Shown: positions 44,781 through 53,880 of the stretch, piece after piece
How positions within the stretch are numbered: position 1 is the first letter of the stretch
Layout of the letters: every line of letters starts with the position of its first letter
Assembly: GCA_016782225.1 (NCBI GenBank)
Contig: JADDOW010000009.1
Location: forward strand, 1 to 53,985
Direction of reading: 5' to 3'
Length of the DNA: 53,985 nucleotides
From: Nitrososphaeraceae archaeon
GTDB taxonomy: Archaea; Thermoproteota; Nitrososphaeria; Nitrososphaerales; Nitrososphaeraceae
Made by a program: the position numbers and the translations under genes
Notes under the pieces: generated by a model
Told to the model about the DNA's origin: nothing
What the model saw: the letters and a program-made list of their open reading frames with translations, nothing else
The model's database searches: none

Positions 44781-45095
44781 ATGACAAATGAGCAACCAAT
44801 CTCTAACAACAATTTACAATATGAGGCAACAGGATATAAAGATAAGCATGTACTTTGCATGGCCAGAGATTGCAGTAATAGTGCATCATTTGAAGTGAAG
44901 TTAGCCATTGTAAATCGATATGGTGATTTTTGCAAAGGCTGCAAAAGATACTTTGAAGAAAAAGACCTGATTGTTTCTTGCTCCACAATTAATTTGGGGG
45001 TTGGAGAAGGAAAGATTGTCAACCTCTCCACATACAATAAAGAGAATAATAGTTCAAAGGATACACTAGGGGAAACGAAGTTAAATGCTCAATAA
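44781..45095 (+). CDS. Island zinc-finger-like protein, 104 aa
   Basis: The product carries HVLCMARDCSNSASFEVKL and FCKGCKRYFEEKD, two Cys pairs (about residues 26-31 and 51-54) that look like one four-Cys zinc site, followed by a flexible Ser/Asn-rich tail. It is the first gene after the 11-bp inverted repeat. The stop overlaps the next ORF by 11 nt, so translational coupling is likely. No named family recognised; a small nucleic-acid-binding or regulatory protein is plausible. Confidence 0.6.
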   Translation: MTNEQPISNNNLQYEATGYKDKHVLCMARDCSNSASFEVKLAIVNRYGDFCKGCKRYFEEKDLIVSCSTINLGVGEGKIVNLSTYNKENNSSKDTLGETKLNAQ

Positions 45096-45231
45096 TTTGC
45101 ATCTTAACTACAACATCCGCAGATATAAGTTAGATTTTCCCTCAAACATCAAAGCCAAATCAGCAGACTCATTGATTGCTGTAGCAGAAAAATGCAGCAG
45201 GACTATAACTGCTACTATGGTATGCGGGTAA
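45085..45231 (+). CDS. 48-aa island protein
   Basis: The ORF reads MLNNLHLNYNIRRYKLDF and ends TITATMVCG. It overlaps the stop of the zinc-finger gene (11 nt) and ends 9 bp before the next ATG, so it fits tightly in the row of small genes. No domain recognised; evidence is position and open frame only. Confidence 0.4.
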   Translation: MLNNLHLNYNIRRYKLDFPSNIKAKSADSLIAVAEKCSRTITATMVCG

Positions 45232-45240
45232 GTAAGAAAA

Positions 45241-46526
45241 ATGGAAAATAATTTATCCGATTCAAATTGTTATTGCGAATGTGATGGAGATAAGTCATAT
45301 AATGAATACCTAAATGACTTTTCAACCGGTAACTTTTGGATTTCAAGTCTGCAAAAGATGATAATGAGAAGACCAACACTACAGAATCTACGGAAACTGC
45401 AGAAACAATCTCTGACAATCAAGAAGATATAGCAGAAAAGGTCGAGGGGATAGACAATGCATTTCACGACCGCCGCCCTAATGCAGGCGGCGGCGGGTGT
45501 ATTAATGATGAACACAACATATCAAAAGAAAATAGAACAAATTCAGAAGATTTGGTTAGGGAATTGGAATCCCGATTGGGAACTAGAAACAAATCACCAA
45601 AGAGAAGAAAAGTTCTCTTGCTTACTGGATCCCTGAACCTTGGGAGAGGCATAGGCATGACTGTTAAGGAATTAGAAAAAAGGGGTTTTGGAAAAGACCA
45701 CGCGGAAAAAATGTTACGGGATTTAAGGGATTCAGGATTCCTATCAGAGCTTGACAAAAGGGTTGGTCATATGAAACAATATGCACTACCTAACTGCATG
45801 CATTTAGTGGAGGCCAAGACCAATGGTAAGGAAAAAGAAGAAATCCTGCCCAATGACTTTACCTTACTCATAGCCAACAGGCTTTCACTCATGGAAGATG
45901 GTTACCATAACATCCACATGGAAACTTTCCTTAACTATAGGGAAGACTATGACTTATTGGGTTGGCCAGTCTCTAGTACGCTCAACAAGCAAAAGGTGAA
46001 GACATTTAAGCTTGATATGAAAAGAAGTGTCACATTTACGATAGCACCAAATGGAGCGGTGAACATTGCAATAGGGTGTACCCACAAACCATACAAATTC
46101 CATTCCGCTGCAGGCTTGATTGATTTTTTTGTAGCCTGTGGCCAAATATTTAATCTGTTGCAGATGGCAACCATCAACAGGTTTAATGTAGTTCCAAGGG
46201 TTGGCGATTGGCATCTAACGCAGTTTGACTATAACAAAGACATTCCTATCAAAGACCTGCAGGACAAATATTCTACCAATGTTATAAGCTGGTCATCCAA
46301 GGGAGTGCTTAAGCTAGATTATCTGGGAACCATCTTTCAAGTCTACTGCAAATTTATGCCCTTTGTTGGTGAATGCCTTCGGTTTGAGGGGCACTATAAC
46401 GCAAAATCAAAGGTGAAGTTAGAGGACATGGTTGCGGATATTGCTAATGGAAATAAACACCCGTTTACTACACTTGAGGAGATGATTTTGAATGGAAGAA
46501 GTAAGATTGCAGATGATCGAAGTTAA
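45241..46526 (+). CDS. Winged-helix-like island protein, possibly frameshifted at its N-terminus
   Basis: The main frame (45336-46526, TTG start, 396 aa) has an acidic, Thr/Glu-rich N-terminus, then a winged-helix-like region (GMTVKELEKRGFGKDHAEKM then LRDLRDSGFLSELD, about residues 107-140). An uncharacterised domain follows, with RSVTFTIAPNGAVNIAIGC and SAAGLIDFFVACGQIF. An ATG-started frame at 45241 (MENNLSDSNCYCECDGD...) runs into the same position. Adding one T to the TTTT at 45334-45337 would join them into one protein starting at 45241. Alternatively two genes overlap. The unknown C-terminal domain may be the element's core function, such as replication or regulation; this is inference. 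Confidence 0.55.
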
Positions 46527-46658
46527 GATAATTAGAGGTGGGAATCAACTCAATCATGCCCCCATACACCATAGTAGGGAATCCATATGCAACAACCAAA
46601 GAGGCGTCAACCCATCAACTTCGCCCTATAAGCATTTGTTAATATGCACAAGGTGATA

Positions 46659-46871
46659 ATGTTGCAAAAACAATATTTTATACGTCCTTATCCTGTTGGA
46701 ATAGACAAAAGGTCACTGGCCATGATTCTCCCCTTTGACCTGGTTAAATCTCTTAACATAAACTCATCTACCATGTTTTTTTTATTAAAGGTCAGAGAAA
46801 ATGATGAGTTACAGTTAAGGATTATCAGACAAGAGCATCTGGAGAAAAAGGACATCTGTTACTGCCACTGA
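46659..46871 (+). CDS. AbrB/MazE-like swapped-hairpin protein
   Basis: The 70-aa product (MLQKQYFIRPYPVGIDKRSL) carries IDKRSLAMILPFDLVKSLNI and MFFLLKVRENDELQLRII, the strand-helix-strand pattern of AbrB/SpoVT-type DNA-binding proteins. An AAGGTG ribosome-binding site precedes the ATG at 46659; an ATG five codons upstream (46644) is also open. It is cotranscribed with the next gene. It could be an antitoxin-like or element regulator, but no toxin partner is recognised beside it. Confidence 0.55.
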   Translation: MLQKQYFIRPYPVGIDKRSLAMILPFDLVKSLNINSSTMFFLLKVRENDELQLRIIRQEHLEKKDICYCH

Positions 46872-46876
46872 ACAGG

Positions 46877-46882
46877 AGGTCC
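46877..46882 (+). promoter_or_regulatory. Strong Shine-Dalgarno site deciding a TTG start
   Basis: AGGAGG lies in the gap after the AbrB-like gene, 7 nt before the TTG at 46890. This full-match ribosome-binding site supports the TTG as the real start of the following gene. Confidence 0.7.
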
Positions 46883-46889
46883 AACAGAA

Positions 46890-47839
46890 TTGAAAAACTA
46901 TGAGGATGAACCTTGGGCCTACAACTACACATCTACAACAGATGATGATGAGGATGTATTTGACCCAACTAAACATAAAATGGGTGCCGAAGAAGGCCAT
47001 GATGCAGAGGTCACCAAGCTGTTTGTAGATGCAAGGGACAAACTAGAAAAGGTTGAAGCGAACGCCATAAAGCAAAAAAAGCAAATTGTTGTAGATTTGG
47101 CAAAAAGCCTTGAGGGAAAGATTGCAACAGACACCATATATATGGAGATAACTAACCAATTGCGTGGCCAAGTAAACGAGCGGACTGTTCGGGCATATCT
47201 TGATAAAAAATACAAACAAAAACCCGAGGTAGAAAATGCAACAAAGCAGATGAAGCGACAACAGGAACCTGATAGGTTAGCGGCATTATCGCTGCTAAAT
47301 CGGGAAGATGCTGAAAACAAAAAGGAGATTATCGTGGTTGATGTAGGTGGTAGCCAAACAATGATTCAGGATGATAGAAAGGAGGATGACAAGGATGCTG
47401 ATGATGAAATGCATTCCATATCCAATGAATCACCCATCACAAATGATGAGTATAATGGCGCCAACCCCCCACTGATTCAAATACAGGAGCAGCAACAAAC
47501 CCAAAAACTCAAGACAGGCATTTTGAATCAGAAACAGCAAATCCAGTTCCCAAAGATCAACACTTTGACGGTGTCGAACTAGAGAATATCCCTGATAATT
47601 CAGGCCTAAAAATTGGAGCAAACAATACGGTATCTACTGCATTAATCAACCACAACAAATCAAATAATGACAAGGCCAATATAGTGCCCTTTGAGTTTTC
47701 TTTGCCATATTGGAAAGTATCTGAATATTTGCGCCCTTTATTTAGAAGAGTTGGCAATAATGGTGATGTGTGGTTTAATGACAGCATTGACAAAAGGACA
47801 GGAAGAGTCTTATCTCCCAACATTGGAAGAATGGATTAA
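46890..47839 (+). pseudogene. Acidic/Gln-rich island protein, frameshifted in its linker
   Basis: The first frame (46890-47582) gives a charged product with a helical region DARDKLEKVEANAIKQKKQI, a winged-helix-like stretch IYMEITNQLRGQVNERTVRA, then a low-complexity Gln/Asp linker. A second frame, open from about 47456 to 47839 and without its own start, continues as HFDGVELENIPDNSGLKIG, IVPFEFSLPYWKVSEYLRPL and VGNNGDVWFNDSIDKRTGRV. Joining them needs one extra base, most simply a T in the TTTT at 47521-47524 (-1). The combined protein would be about 315 aa. No named family. Confidence 0.5.
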
Positions 47840-48177
47840 GCAACAATATGATGTAACAACAATATACATATTATTTGAATAATGGAGATGGCGAGAATGT
47901 GGTGTTAACTTTCAAAGACTTGTCTCCATGTCAAGTTTAACTATATTATTGGGGCCAAAGTTTAATATCGTATTGGGTTGATACAAGTTCCTTTTGTCGT
48001 CAAATCCTATTCTTCATTTTCCAACAAGAGATTTCGTTGACAAGGTGAGCATATTCAAGTTGCAAGTTAAAAACTCATGGTGCTAAGGTGGAAGGCAGAA
48101 GTGGTGGAAAATCTTTTACTTTGATTTACAAATAAATTAAACTCAGAATTATTAGTAATAGATTAATTAGTCTTATT
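47840..48177. other. Intergenic region, nothing recognised
   Basis: About 340 nt between the broken island gene and the methyltransferase gene. No coding frame of note and no transposase remnant was seen. An AT-rich stretch just before 48178 may hold the methyltransferase promoter. Confidence 0.4.
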
Positions 48178-49119
48178 ATGAAGCAAAGAGATGATAATGG
48201 ATGGGACGCAGAAACATATGATAATGTTTCTACTCCACAAGAAGACTTCGCATTAAAACTTGTTCAATTAAGGAATTGGGCAGGCAATGAGATTGTAATG
48301 GATGCAGGATGCGGCTCTGGAAGGGTTACCAAAATTTTGGCAAAAAGGATTCCAAATGGAAGGATATATGCAGTGGACAACGATGTAAATATGATTGATA
48401 AAGCAAAAGATAACCTATCGGAATTTGAAAACATAGCCCTTATTAATTCAAATCTTCTTTATCTTAGCCTAAAGATAATTCCATCCAAAGTGGATGTCAT
48501 ATTTTCAAATGCTGTCTTGCATTGGGTATTGGATCATCCAAAGATATTCAGAAGTTTTTTTGACCTATTAAACCATAATGGACAATTACTCATTCAATGT
48601 GGCGGATATGGAAATTTAAGAAAAGCTATATCTGTTTTTGACAATTTAAAGGATTCAGTAAAATTCAGACATTTTTTTAAAAATTGGAAAGATGAATGGT
48701 ATTTCCCAAAGCCATTAGAAACTGAAAAACTTCTCAAAGAAATAGGGTATAGCAATGTCAATGTATACCTAAAGGAGACTCCAATATCATTTCCAGACAG
48801 AAATAGCTATTCCCTATATCTAAAGACCGTTATACTAGGACCTTATTTGCGACATATCAAGTCGGAGAATGGTAAAGAGGAATATCTTGAATATGTATTG
48901 GAAGAGATAGAGCAAAATCATTCCGAGATGATGTGGAACTTTGACTATGTAAGATTGAATATTTTAGCTGATAAATCATGTAATACTTTTCTTACACAAG
49001 GTAATCACCATCTACAACATGTGGAAAGCGAATGTGTCTCCTCAACTTCAAGAGATACATCACCACATCATGTTGTATGGCGGCCACAACAACATGGAAA
49101 AATTGAATGGAGCGATTAG
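48178..49119 (+). CDS. Class I SAM-dependent methyltransferase (trans-aconitate-methyltransferase-like)
   Basis: The 313-aa product has motif I VMDAGCGSGRVTKIL (about residues 40-54), the acidic motif II AVDNDVNMIDKA, post-I DVIFSNAVLHWVLDHP and the methyltransferase core up to about residue 265. The HWVLDHP pattern resembles trans-aconitate 2-methyltransferases, but the substrate is unknown. The last 45 residues (from about KSCNTFLTQG) are low in similarity to the family and His/Ser-rich, perhaps an extension by a lost stop. It is probably cargo of the island. Confidence 0.8.
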   Translation: MKQRDDNGWDAETYDNVSTPQEDFALKLVQLRNWAGNEIVMDAGCGSGRVTKILAKRIPNGRIYAVDNDVNMIDKAKDNLSEFENIALINSNLLYLSLKIIPSKVDVIFSNAVLHWVLDHPKIFRSFFDLLNHNGQLLIQCGGYGNLRKAISVFDNLKDSVKFRHFFKNWKDEWYFPKPLETEKLLKEIGYSNVNVYLKETPISFPDRNSYSLYLKTVILGPYLRHIKSENGKEEYLEYVLEEIEQNHSEMMWNFDYVRLNILADKSCNTFLTQGNHHLQHVESECVSSTSRDTSPHHVVWRPQQHGKIEWSD

Positions 49120-49150
49120 AGATAGAGAAAGACAATGAGAGTATAAGAAA

Positions 49151-49305
49151 ATGAACATACCCATATTAAAGGGGTATCAATATACCACAACCATATCAGA
49201 GGATATCCAGCATTGGGTTGAAAGACACCTGCAGAGCAGGCGGCGATAGAGATAGAAGAGGAGAATAGGTGGAACACGCTGATTGAAAATGCGGTTAATG
49301 GTTAG
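49151..49305 (+). pseudogene. Short broken ORF (frameshift remnant)
   Basis: ATG at 49151 opens MNIPILKGYQYTTTISEDIQ then HWVERHLQ before a stop at about 49249. The -1 frame continues as AEQAAIEIEEENRWNTLIEN to a stop at 49305. The two halves form a plausible small alpha-helical protein if one base is added near 49231. No family recognised. Confidence 0.35.
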
Positions 49306-49383
49306 CTTTAAATTCAATTCTTTATAAATTATTATGAAGTTCTGTCATAAACGCTTTATACCACAGATTTAATTTAGATAGAC

Positions 49384-49610
49384 ATGGGAGACAATTGGGA
49401 GAATTTCGATACATGGCAAAAAGGAAAAAAGATGATGATAGTGTTTTGAACTTTTTGATTGGATTGGTAGGGGGAATACATAAACGAAGGTATGGCAACA
49501 TAAAAAGCATAAGACGTGGATGTAATGATAAAATATATAGCACATTACCACTTTTTACAAAAAAAAGTCAGTCCTACAAAAAATATGCTATTCAATATTG
49601 TATATCTTGA
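49384..49610 (+). pseudogene. Short ORF, possibly frameshifted
   Basis: ATG at 49384 gives MGDNWENFDTWQKGKK and stops soon after. The -1 frame (open from 49395, ATG at 49413) continues as DDDSVLNFLIGLVGGIHKRR to 49610. Adding one A to the run of six A near 49435 would fuse them. Alternatively the 65-aa ORF at 49413 is a separate small gene with one weak hydrophobic patch. Confidence 0.35.
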
Positions 49611-50104
49611 AGACATACATATCATACAATGTAGTTTATTGTAATAATAATCATATCATAGAAACAGTATCAATGAAACAGTAATGATAGGTTTCCTTAA
49701 GGAGTCTTTGATAACATAGTTAATATTTGTCCATTTGATAAAATGATTTTCATAATTAGGTGTTTTCCATATTCCATTTACAGATAGGAAATCCATAATT
49801 AGCAAAAATCCTATTTCTCTTTCATAATGTAAATCATCCTAAACTAAAATGACCTTGATTAAGGTTCATATCGTATTATATCCCATAATGGCAAATACAT
49901 TTAATTTGTTAAAAGAATTTGTTTTATCGTTGCAACAAACATAAATACAGATTTGTCTTATGTTGAATTAGTTGTCTTTATTGTCTTTATAATTTTCCTG
50001 ATTCATGCATAATTGATGAGTGGAGATAATAAATTCAATTAAAACAACAAATCCGAATTCTAATAGATCAGGTTACAGATTCCCTATATCTTTTTTATCA
50101 ATTA
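49611..50104. other. Intergenic region, nothing recognised
   Basis: About 490 nt of AT-rich DNA between the short ORF and the kinase remnant. Only very short ORFs (18 codons or fewer) and a minor 5-bp palindrome (ACCTT-GATT-AAGGT, about 49851) are visible. Confidence 0.4.
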
Positions 50105-51850
50105 TCATTCCGTAAGAAGAGTAAATGCAAAATTCACGCCATCGGGGTTTTTGTTGTTCTCCGCCCATATCCTTCCACCATGTGCTTCAACTATGTTTTT
50201 TCAAAGATACAATCCCAAACCCGTTCCCTGAAATGATTTTGTTGCAAATTTGCTGAACAGTTATGGAAATATTTCCTCATCGATCGCTTTCCCTGAATTA
50301 AACACACTAAACTTCACCTTGTCTTCCCATATTTCAACGAGGACTTTAATAATCCCTGATTCAGTAAACTTGTTTGCATTATCTATCAAGTTATACAGTA
50401 CCCTAGACAACCGGAAACAATCTGCAGACACTTCAAAATACTTTTTGTCATACCCTTATTTTAGTTCGTCTTTTAACGCGTCTTTTGACTCCAAAAGCAG
50501 TTTGTTGTTATGTTTAAACTCCAATTCCATGTGGTTGTTTTTGTCTTGCAAAAGGGTTTGGTATTCCTTTGTTAAGCTTGAGAGATATGGATACAGATCA
50601 ATTTTTTCCTTGTTTAGCACCAAGATTTTCTCCTCAATGCGCGTCAGATCCAGTATGTCATCTGCTAGATGCAACAGCTTTTTGGCATTCTTTGTTATAA
50701 TGCTTAGCATTTTTTTCTGCCCTTCATCCGTTATTTTATCGCGAACCAAATCCGACAATCCCAAGATTGGCTGTATGGGATTTCGCAATTCATGCGCTGC
50801 CAGGTTTACAAACTCTTTTTGAAGATTGGCAGAATCCTCCACATTTTGAAATAACTTTGTCTGATACCACAACCTCTCAAATGACAATATGCTGGGTGTG
50901 ATAGGCTCTTTTCTGGCTGTGTATACTCCAGGTTCAATTAACTGTGAGAATGTATCAACCGAAGTGTAATCTTTATCTTGATTAAATTTGATGGTCAGTG
51001 ATTTGTTCCTATCACATATGGCTGTCATGGTGTTTGTTTGAACTTCAAAATCAGTTGTTAATCTCGTGTTTTCAATCTTTCTGAATTCAATATTACTTTT
51101 ATCTGAGTGCACATTCCCTACTTCATTTGTAGCGTTAAATTGGGCTAATTCAGAAGGTTTTATTGTTTCAGTATTTTTAGTTGTTACTAAAATCCTTACT
51201 CCTGCCTTTTCTTGGAATGATGGTAAAACGGATAAAATATTAAAAAATCTTTGTGTGTTTTCAAAAATTGTATAGGAGGAAAATAAAAGCCAAACCTCTT
51301 TAGGTGGGGATAGAAGCAAGTTTATTAGCATATTTGAACATTTAAAGGATTATTCAATACCTTTAGTTGAGGTATTTCAAGCTTTTCTATCTCTTTTATT
51401 TTTTCTACCGCAGGTATTGCTTGATCCCATAAAACATCAAAATACTTTTGTTGTGAATAAATTAGTCTTTGTCTAGTACTAAAAATGCACTGCTGTGTGG
51501 GATATTGTGTTTTGTTGATGCCTTCAACAGTTTTTACCTTTCCTTCATCATATAGCATTATAGAGGTAAAAAGGTAATGCTTATCAGAAACCACAAACGT
51601 GCCTACGATGCCATCCAGATGCCTGACTTCAGAAAAATATTGCGATCCCTCTCTTACATAAAATATGTTATCTTTAGTAACTTCGAGTATTGCTCTTACC
51701 TTTATGCCCCGTTCAAGTGCTTTTTTGTAAGCTTTTCTTAGATCTGTCATATAGTAAAACAACGGAACAAGTTCTTTGGGAACTACTACATCTCAACTAT
51801 CATTAGTTTCACCAACGCTATTTAAAAAAAGGTTGTTTATTCTCCATCAT
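50105..51850 (-). pseudogene. Sensor histidine kinase, decayed
   Basis: The minus strand encodes a long kinase: an N-terminal sensor part (51762 to about 51325: ERGIKVRAILEVTKDNIFYV), then after a -1 shift near 51331 a second sensor part (SPPKEVWLLFSSYTIFENTQ). The HisKA H-box is NLAAHELRNPIQPILG (about 50790), followed by the ATPase domain VLYNLIDNANKF...GTGLGLYL...KNIVEAHGGRIWAEN ending at 50105. In-frame stops break it at TAA 50456-50458, TAA 50261-50263 and TGA 50201-50203, with TGA 51793-51795 upstream. The ATG at 51850 is a likely original start, with a possible +1 slip in a run of seven T. All other frame content is preserved, so decay appears recent. Confidence 0.85.
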
Positions 51851-52321
51851 TTCCATCATTCACGGAGATTAGATTATGTGAGTTTGTATTATATAGGGAT
51901 TTAATTATTGGTTAGAGTAAATTATAATTGGATAGATTGGTGTATTTCTTCTAATCTTCTAATTGTAAATCAAACCATGTATTAATGATTAGCCATAAAA
52001 TCTACTTATTTTGATTTTTTTTAGAAAGCAATATATTCTAACTCTTAATCTGATTGTAGTGTAATAAAATATAATATGAATAGAAAACGCGATATGTTAT
52101 TATGAGTGTCATAATGCCAATATCATATTCATTAACTAAGATTAAATTATTTATAATCACATAATTTTAAGTTTGGCCGCTATACGAAAAAAAATGATTA
52201 TAGGGTAAAGAAATAGACAATAAATAAAGCAACGGTTTTTGGATGTGATGCTTATCTTTCGCTTCTATTTGAGTGTCATATTAAAGGATGATGATTCACA
52301 TTCACCCTAATGGCAGTGTGA
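51851..52321. other. Intergenic region, nothing firm
   Basis: About 470 nt of AT-rich sequence. A short frame at 52288 (MMIHIHPNGSVMLYV) abuts the next remnant in another frame and could be its original start, but this is weak. Confidence 0.35.
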
Positions 52322-52708
52322 TGCTTTACGTTAGCTGAAGCAACAAGCCGTTTAGGCTCTGATGACCAGGATGTTTCGGATATCCTTTTCTTTCTTGGCA
52401 GGGTAGAAGAGAGAAGCAGATTGCTTTTGTTGGATGTAAGAGATTATGTGATTCCACCTGTAAGAAAGTGGATTTTAAAGGCCTGCGACGTAAGCAAGGA
52501 TGTAGAGATAGACGGGGTTGCACAATTGACATTGCCCGATATACAAGTACCCATGTTTGAGAAAGACCTAAGCGGCTATGTAAAACCCCTTGGGGACAAA
52601 GTGTTTTACTGAGTTGAGTTTGCCCTTATACTCAATAGGCCAATAGCAGAGGCTTTGGAGACATTAATAACAGATGTTGTAATAGACAAAGATGTTTTTA
52701 GACTGTGA
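52322..52708 (+). pseudogene. Unknown gene with an in-frame TGA
   Basis: One plus-strand frame runs open from 52322: LAEATSRLGSDDQDVSDILF, then VRDYVIPPVRKWILKACDVS and DLSGYVKPLGDKVFY. It then meets TGA at 52610-52612 and continues VEFALILNRPIAEALETLIT to TGA at 52706-52708. The text on both sides of the TGA looks coding and of one protein (about 128 codons). No family recognised. A nonsense mutation (Trp TGG to TGA, for example) is the simplest cause. Confidence 0.55.
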
Positions 52709-52964
52709 GTATATTATTAAGTAATGTTTAACAGGTAGCATGAGAAGATTGCCGAATTCTGTTATTCAATCAGCTGATAGTTTTTTTATAATATATTTAT
52801 CTAAACTGAGACCATAATATTGCATTATATCAAAACAAGCCTTTAGGTGAATCATTCATTGACAAGATGAAAGAGGTTGTTAAAGATGGTGATGGTGATG
52901 GCGGCTCAATATCTTGACTAAACTATTATCATATTATTTACATTCATCATATCTAATCTACAAA
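52709..52964. other. Intergenic remnant zone
   Basis: About 255 nt. A short frame KPLGESFIDKMKEVVKDGDG (about 52837-52918) ends at a TGA and may be a fragment of a lost gene. Otherwise nothing is recognised. Confidence 0.3.
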
Positions 52965-53110
52965 GGTAGGGCAAATGAAAATGTTGCATCCTTCCCATAC
53001 TCGTTGTTTTCTGCCCATTCTTCCTTTGTGTGCTTCAATTATGTTTTTTGTCAAGTACAATCCTAAACCTGTTCCATTTGTTGGTTTACTGGTGATGAAG
53101 AGAAAAACTA
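52965..53110 (-). pseudogene. Histidine-kinase ATPase-domain remnant
   Basis: Reading the minus strand from 53110 gives FITSKPTNGTGLGLYLTKN and IIEAHKGR, the G2 box of a HATPase domain, then after a shift WAENNEYGKDATFSFALP. Nothing of the rest of the kinase is left. It resembles the end of the larger decayed kinase at 50105-51850, so either gene duplication or independent decay of two related kinases occurred. Confidence 0.7.
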
Positions 53111-53186
53111 TTGTTATGTAATAACTGTTGGATGACTCGACATATCATTCCATTAGGTTTATTATTTTCAAATGTATAATTGTCAT

Positions 53187-53423
53187 ATGGGATCTATTTT
53201 TAGACCCAAAGACCTATCAGAAAAACACCGAAGAATAATCATTAATGATGCTATAAGAGACTTAAGCCCGAATACCAAAGAATCTGTTTTGGATATTCTG
53301 GAACAATGGAAAGAGGATGAATCAGAAAGAAGGCTGGATGATATTTTAGGAATGGATGAGCGTGAAAAACTAATCCATCGTATTATGGATAGATCGAATC
53401 AGTTACAGGATGAAAGAGAGTAG
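53187..53423 (+). CDS. Small charged protein, unknown function
   Basis: From the ATG at 53187 the 78-aa product reads MGSIFRPKDLSEKHRRIIIN and continues as an acidic-basic helical protein (SVLDILEQWKEDESERRLDD). An ATG five codons upstream (53172) is also in frame. It looks intact and lies in the decayed zone of the island. No family recognised. Confidence 0.45.
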   Translation: MGSIFRPKDLSEKHRRIIINDAIRDLSPNTKESVLDILEQWKEDESERRLDDILGMDEREKLIHRIMDRSNQLQDERE

Positions 53424-53748
53424 CATACATAGGAGAAATTCAACATTCAATATTCAGGGCTCTCATATGATCAATGAGGAATTATAGATCTTGATTTTTT
53501 TATATTTTCTAGCATTATCTAAACTAATGAAAAGATTGTAGATTGTAGTCTTGCAACAGGAGAACATGATTTCCAATTCTAATGAATCACAAAGCGTATG
53601 AGATCTGACTGTCAATGCAATCAACTTTTAAGTTAGAGCAATTTCAGGTTAAAATATTATATTTTTCTATTTTTACCATTTCGATCATCCTAAACAAAAC
53701 AGAAACAGATAATGCTAAGTTTATTAATAAATTAATGTTAATGTAAGT
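53424..53748. other. Intergenic region, nothing recognised
   Basis: About 325 nt, AT-rich, no coding frame or hairpin of note. Confidence 0.4.
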
Positions 53749-53880
53749 ATGTGTCTATTTAAATTTCATAAAAAGGGATCTAAAGAAGACGGCTATACTG
53801 ATGAAGAAAATCAAAAGTAAGAAACTAATGCTTTTTTGAATCTTATCACCAATGTACCTGTCATTTGAGGGGGGCTTTGA
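53749..53880 (+). pseudogene. Short gene start with in-frame stops
   Basis: ATG at 53749 gives MCLFKFHKKGSKEDGYTDEE then NQK and TAA (53818-53820). The same frame continues ETNAFLNLITNVPVI, TGA (53866-53868), then GGL and a TGA at 53878-53880. The stretch between the stops reads like protein, so a broken or recoded gene is likely. No family is recognised. Confidence 0.35.

Noticed and set aside
45270-45757. Minus-strand ORFs opposite the winged-helix-like gene
   Set aside because: Antisense shadows; Pro/Ser-rich composition comes from the repetitive sense codons.
46556-46642. 28-codon ORF MPPYTIVGNPYATTK...
   Set aside because: It has a GAGGTGG-like site upstream, but is too short and has no other support.
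47691-47882. 63-aa plus-strand ORF
   Set aside because: It overlaps in another frame the continuation IVPFEFSLPYWKV..., which is clearly more protein-like.
52326-52532. Minus-strand 68-aa ORF
   Set aside because: It overlaps the plus-strand remnant, whose frame reads far more like protein on both sides of the in-frame TGA.
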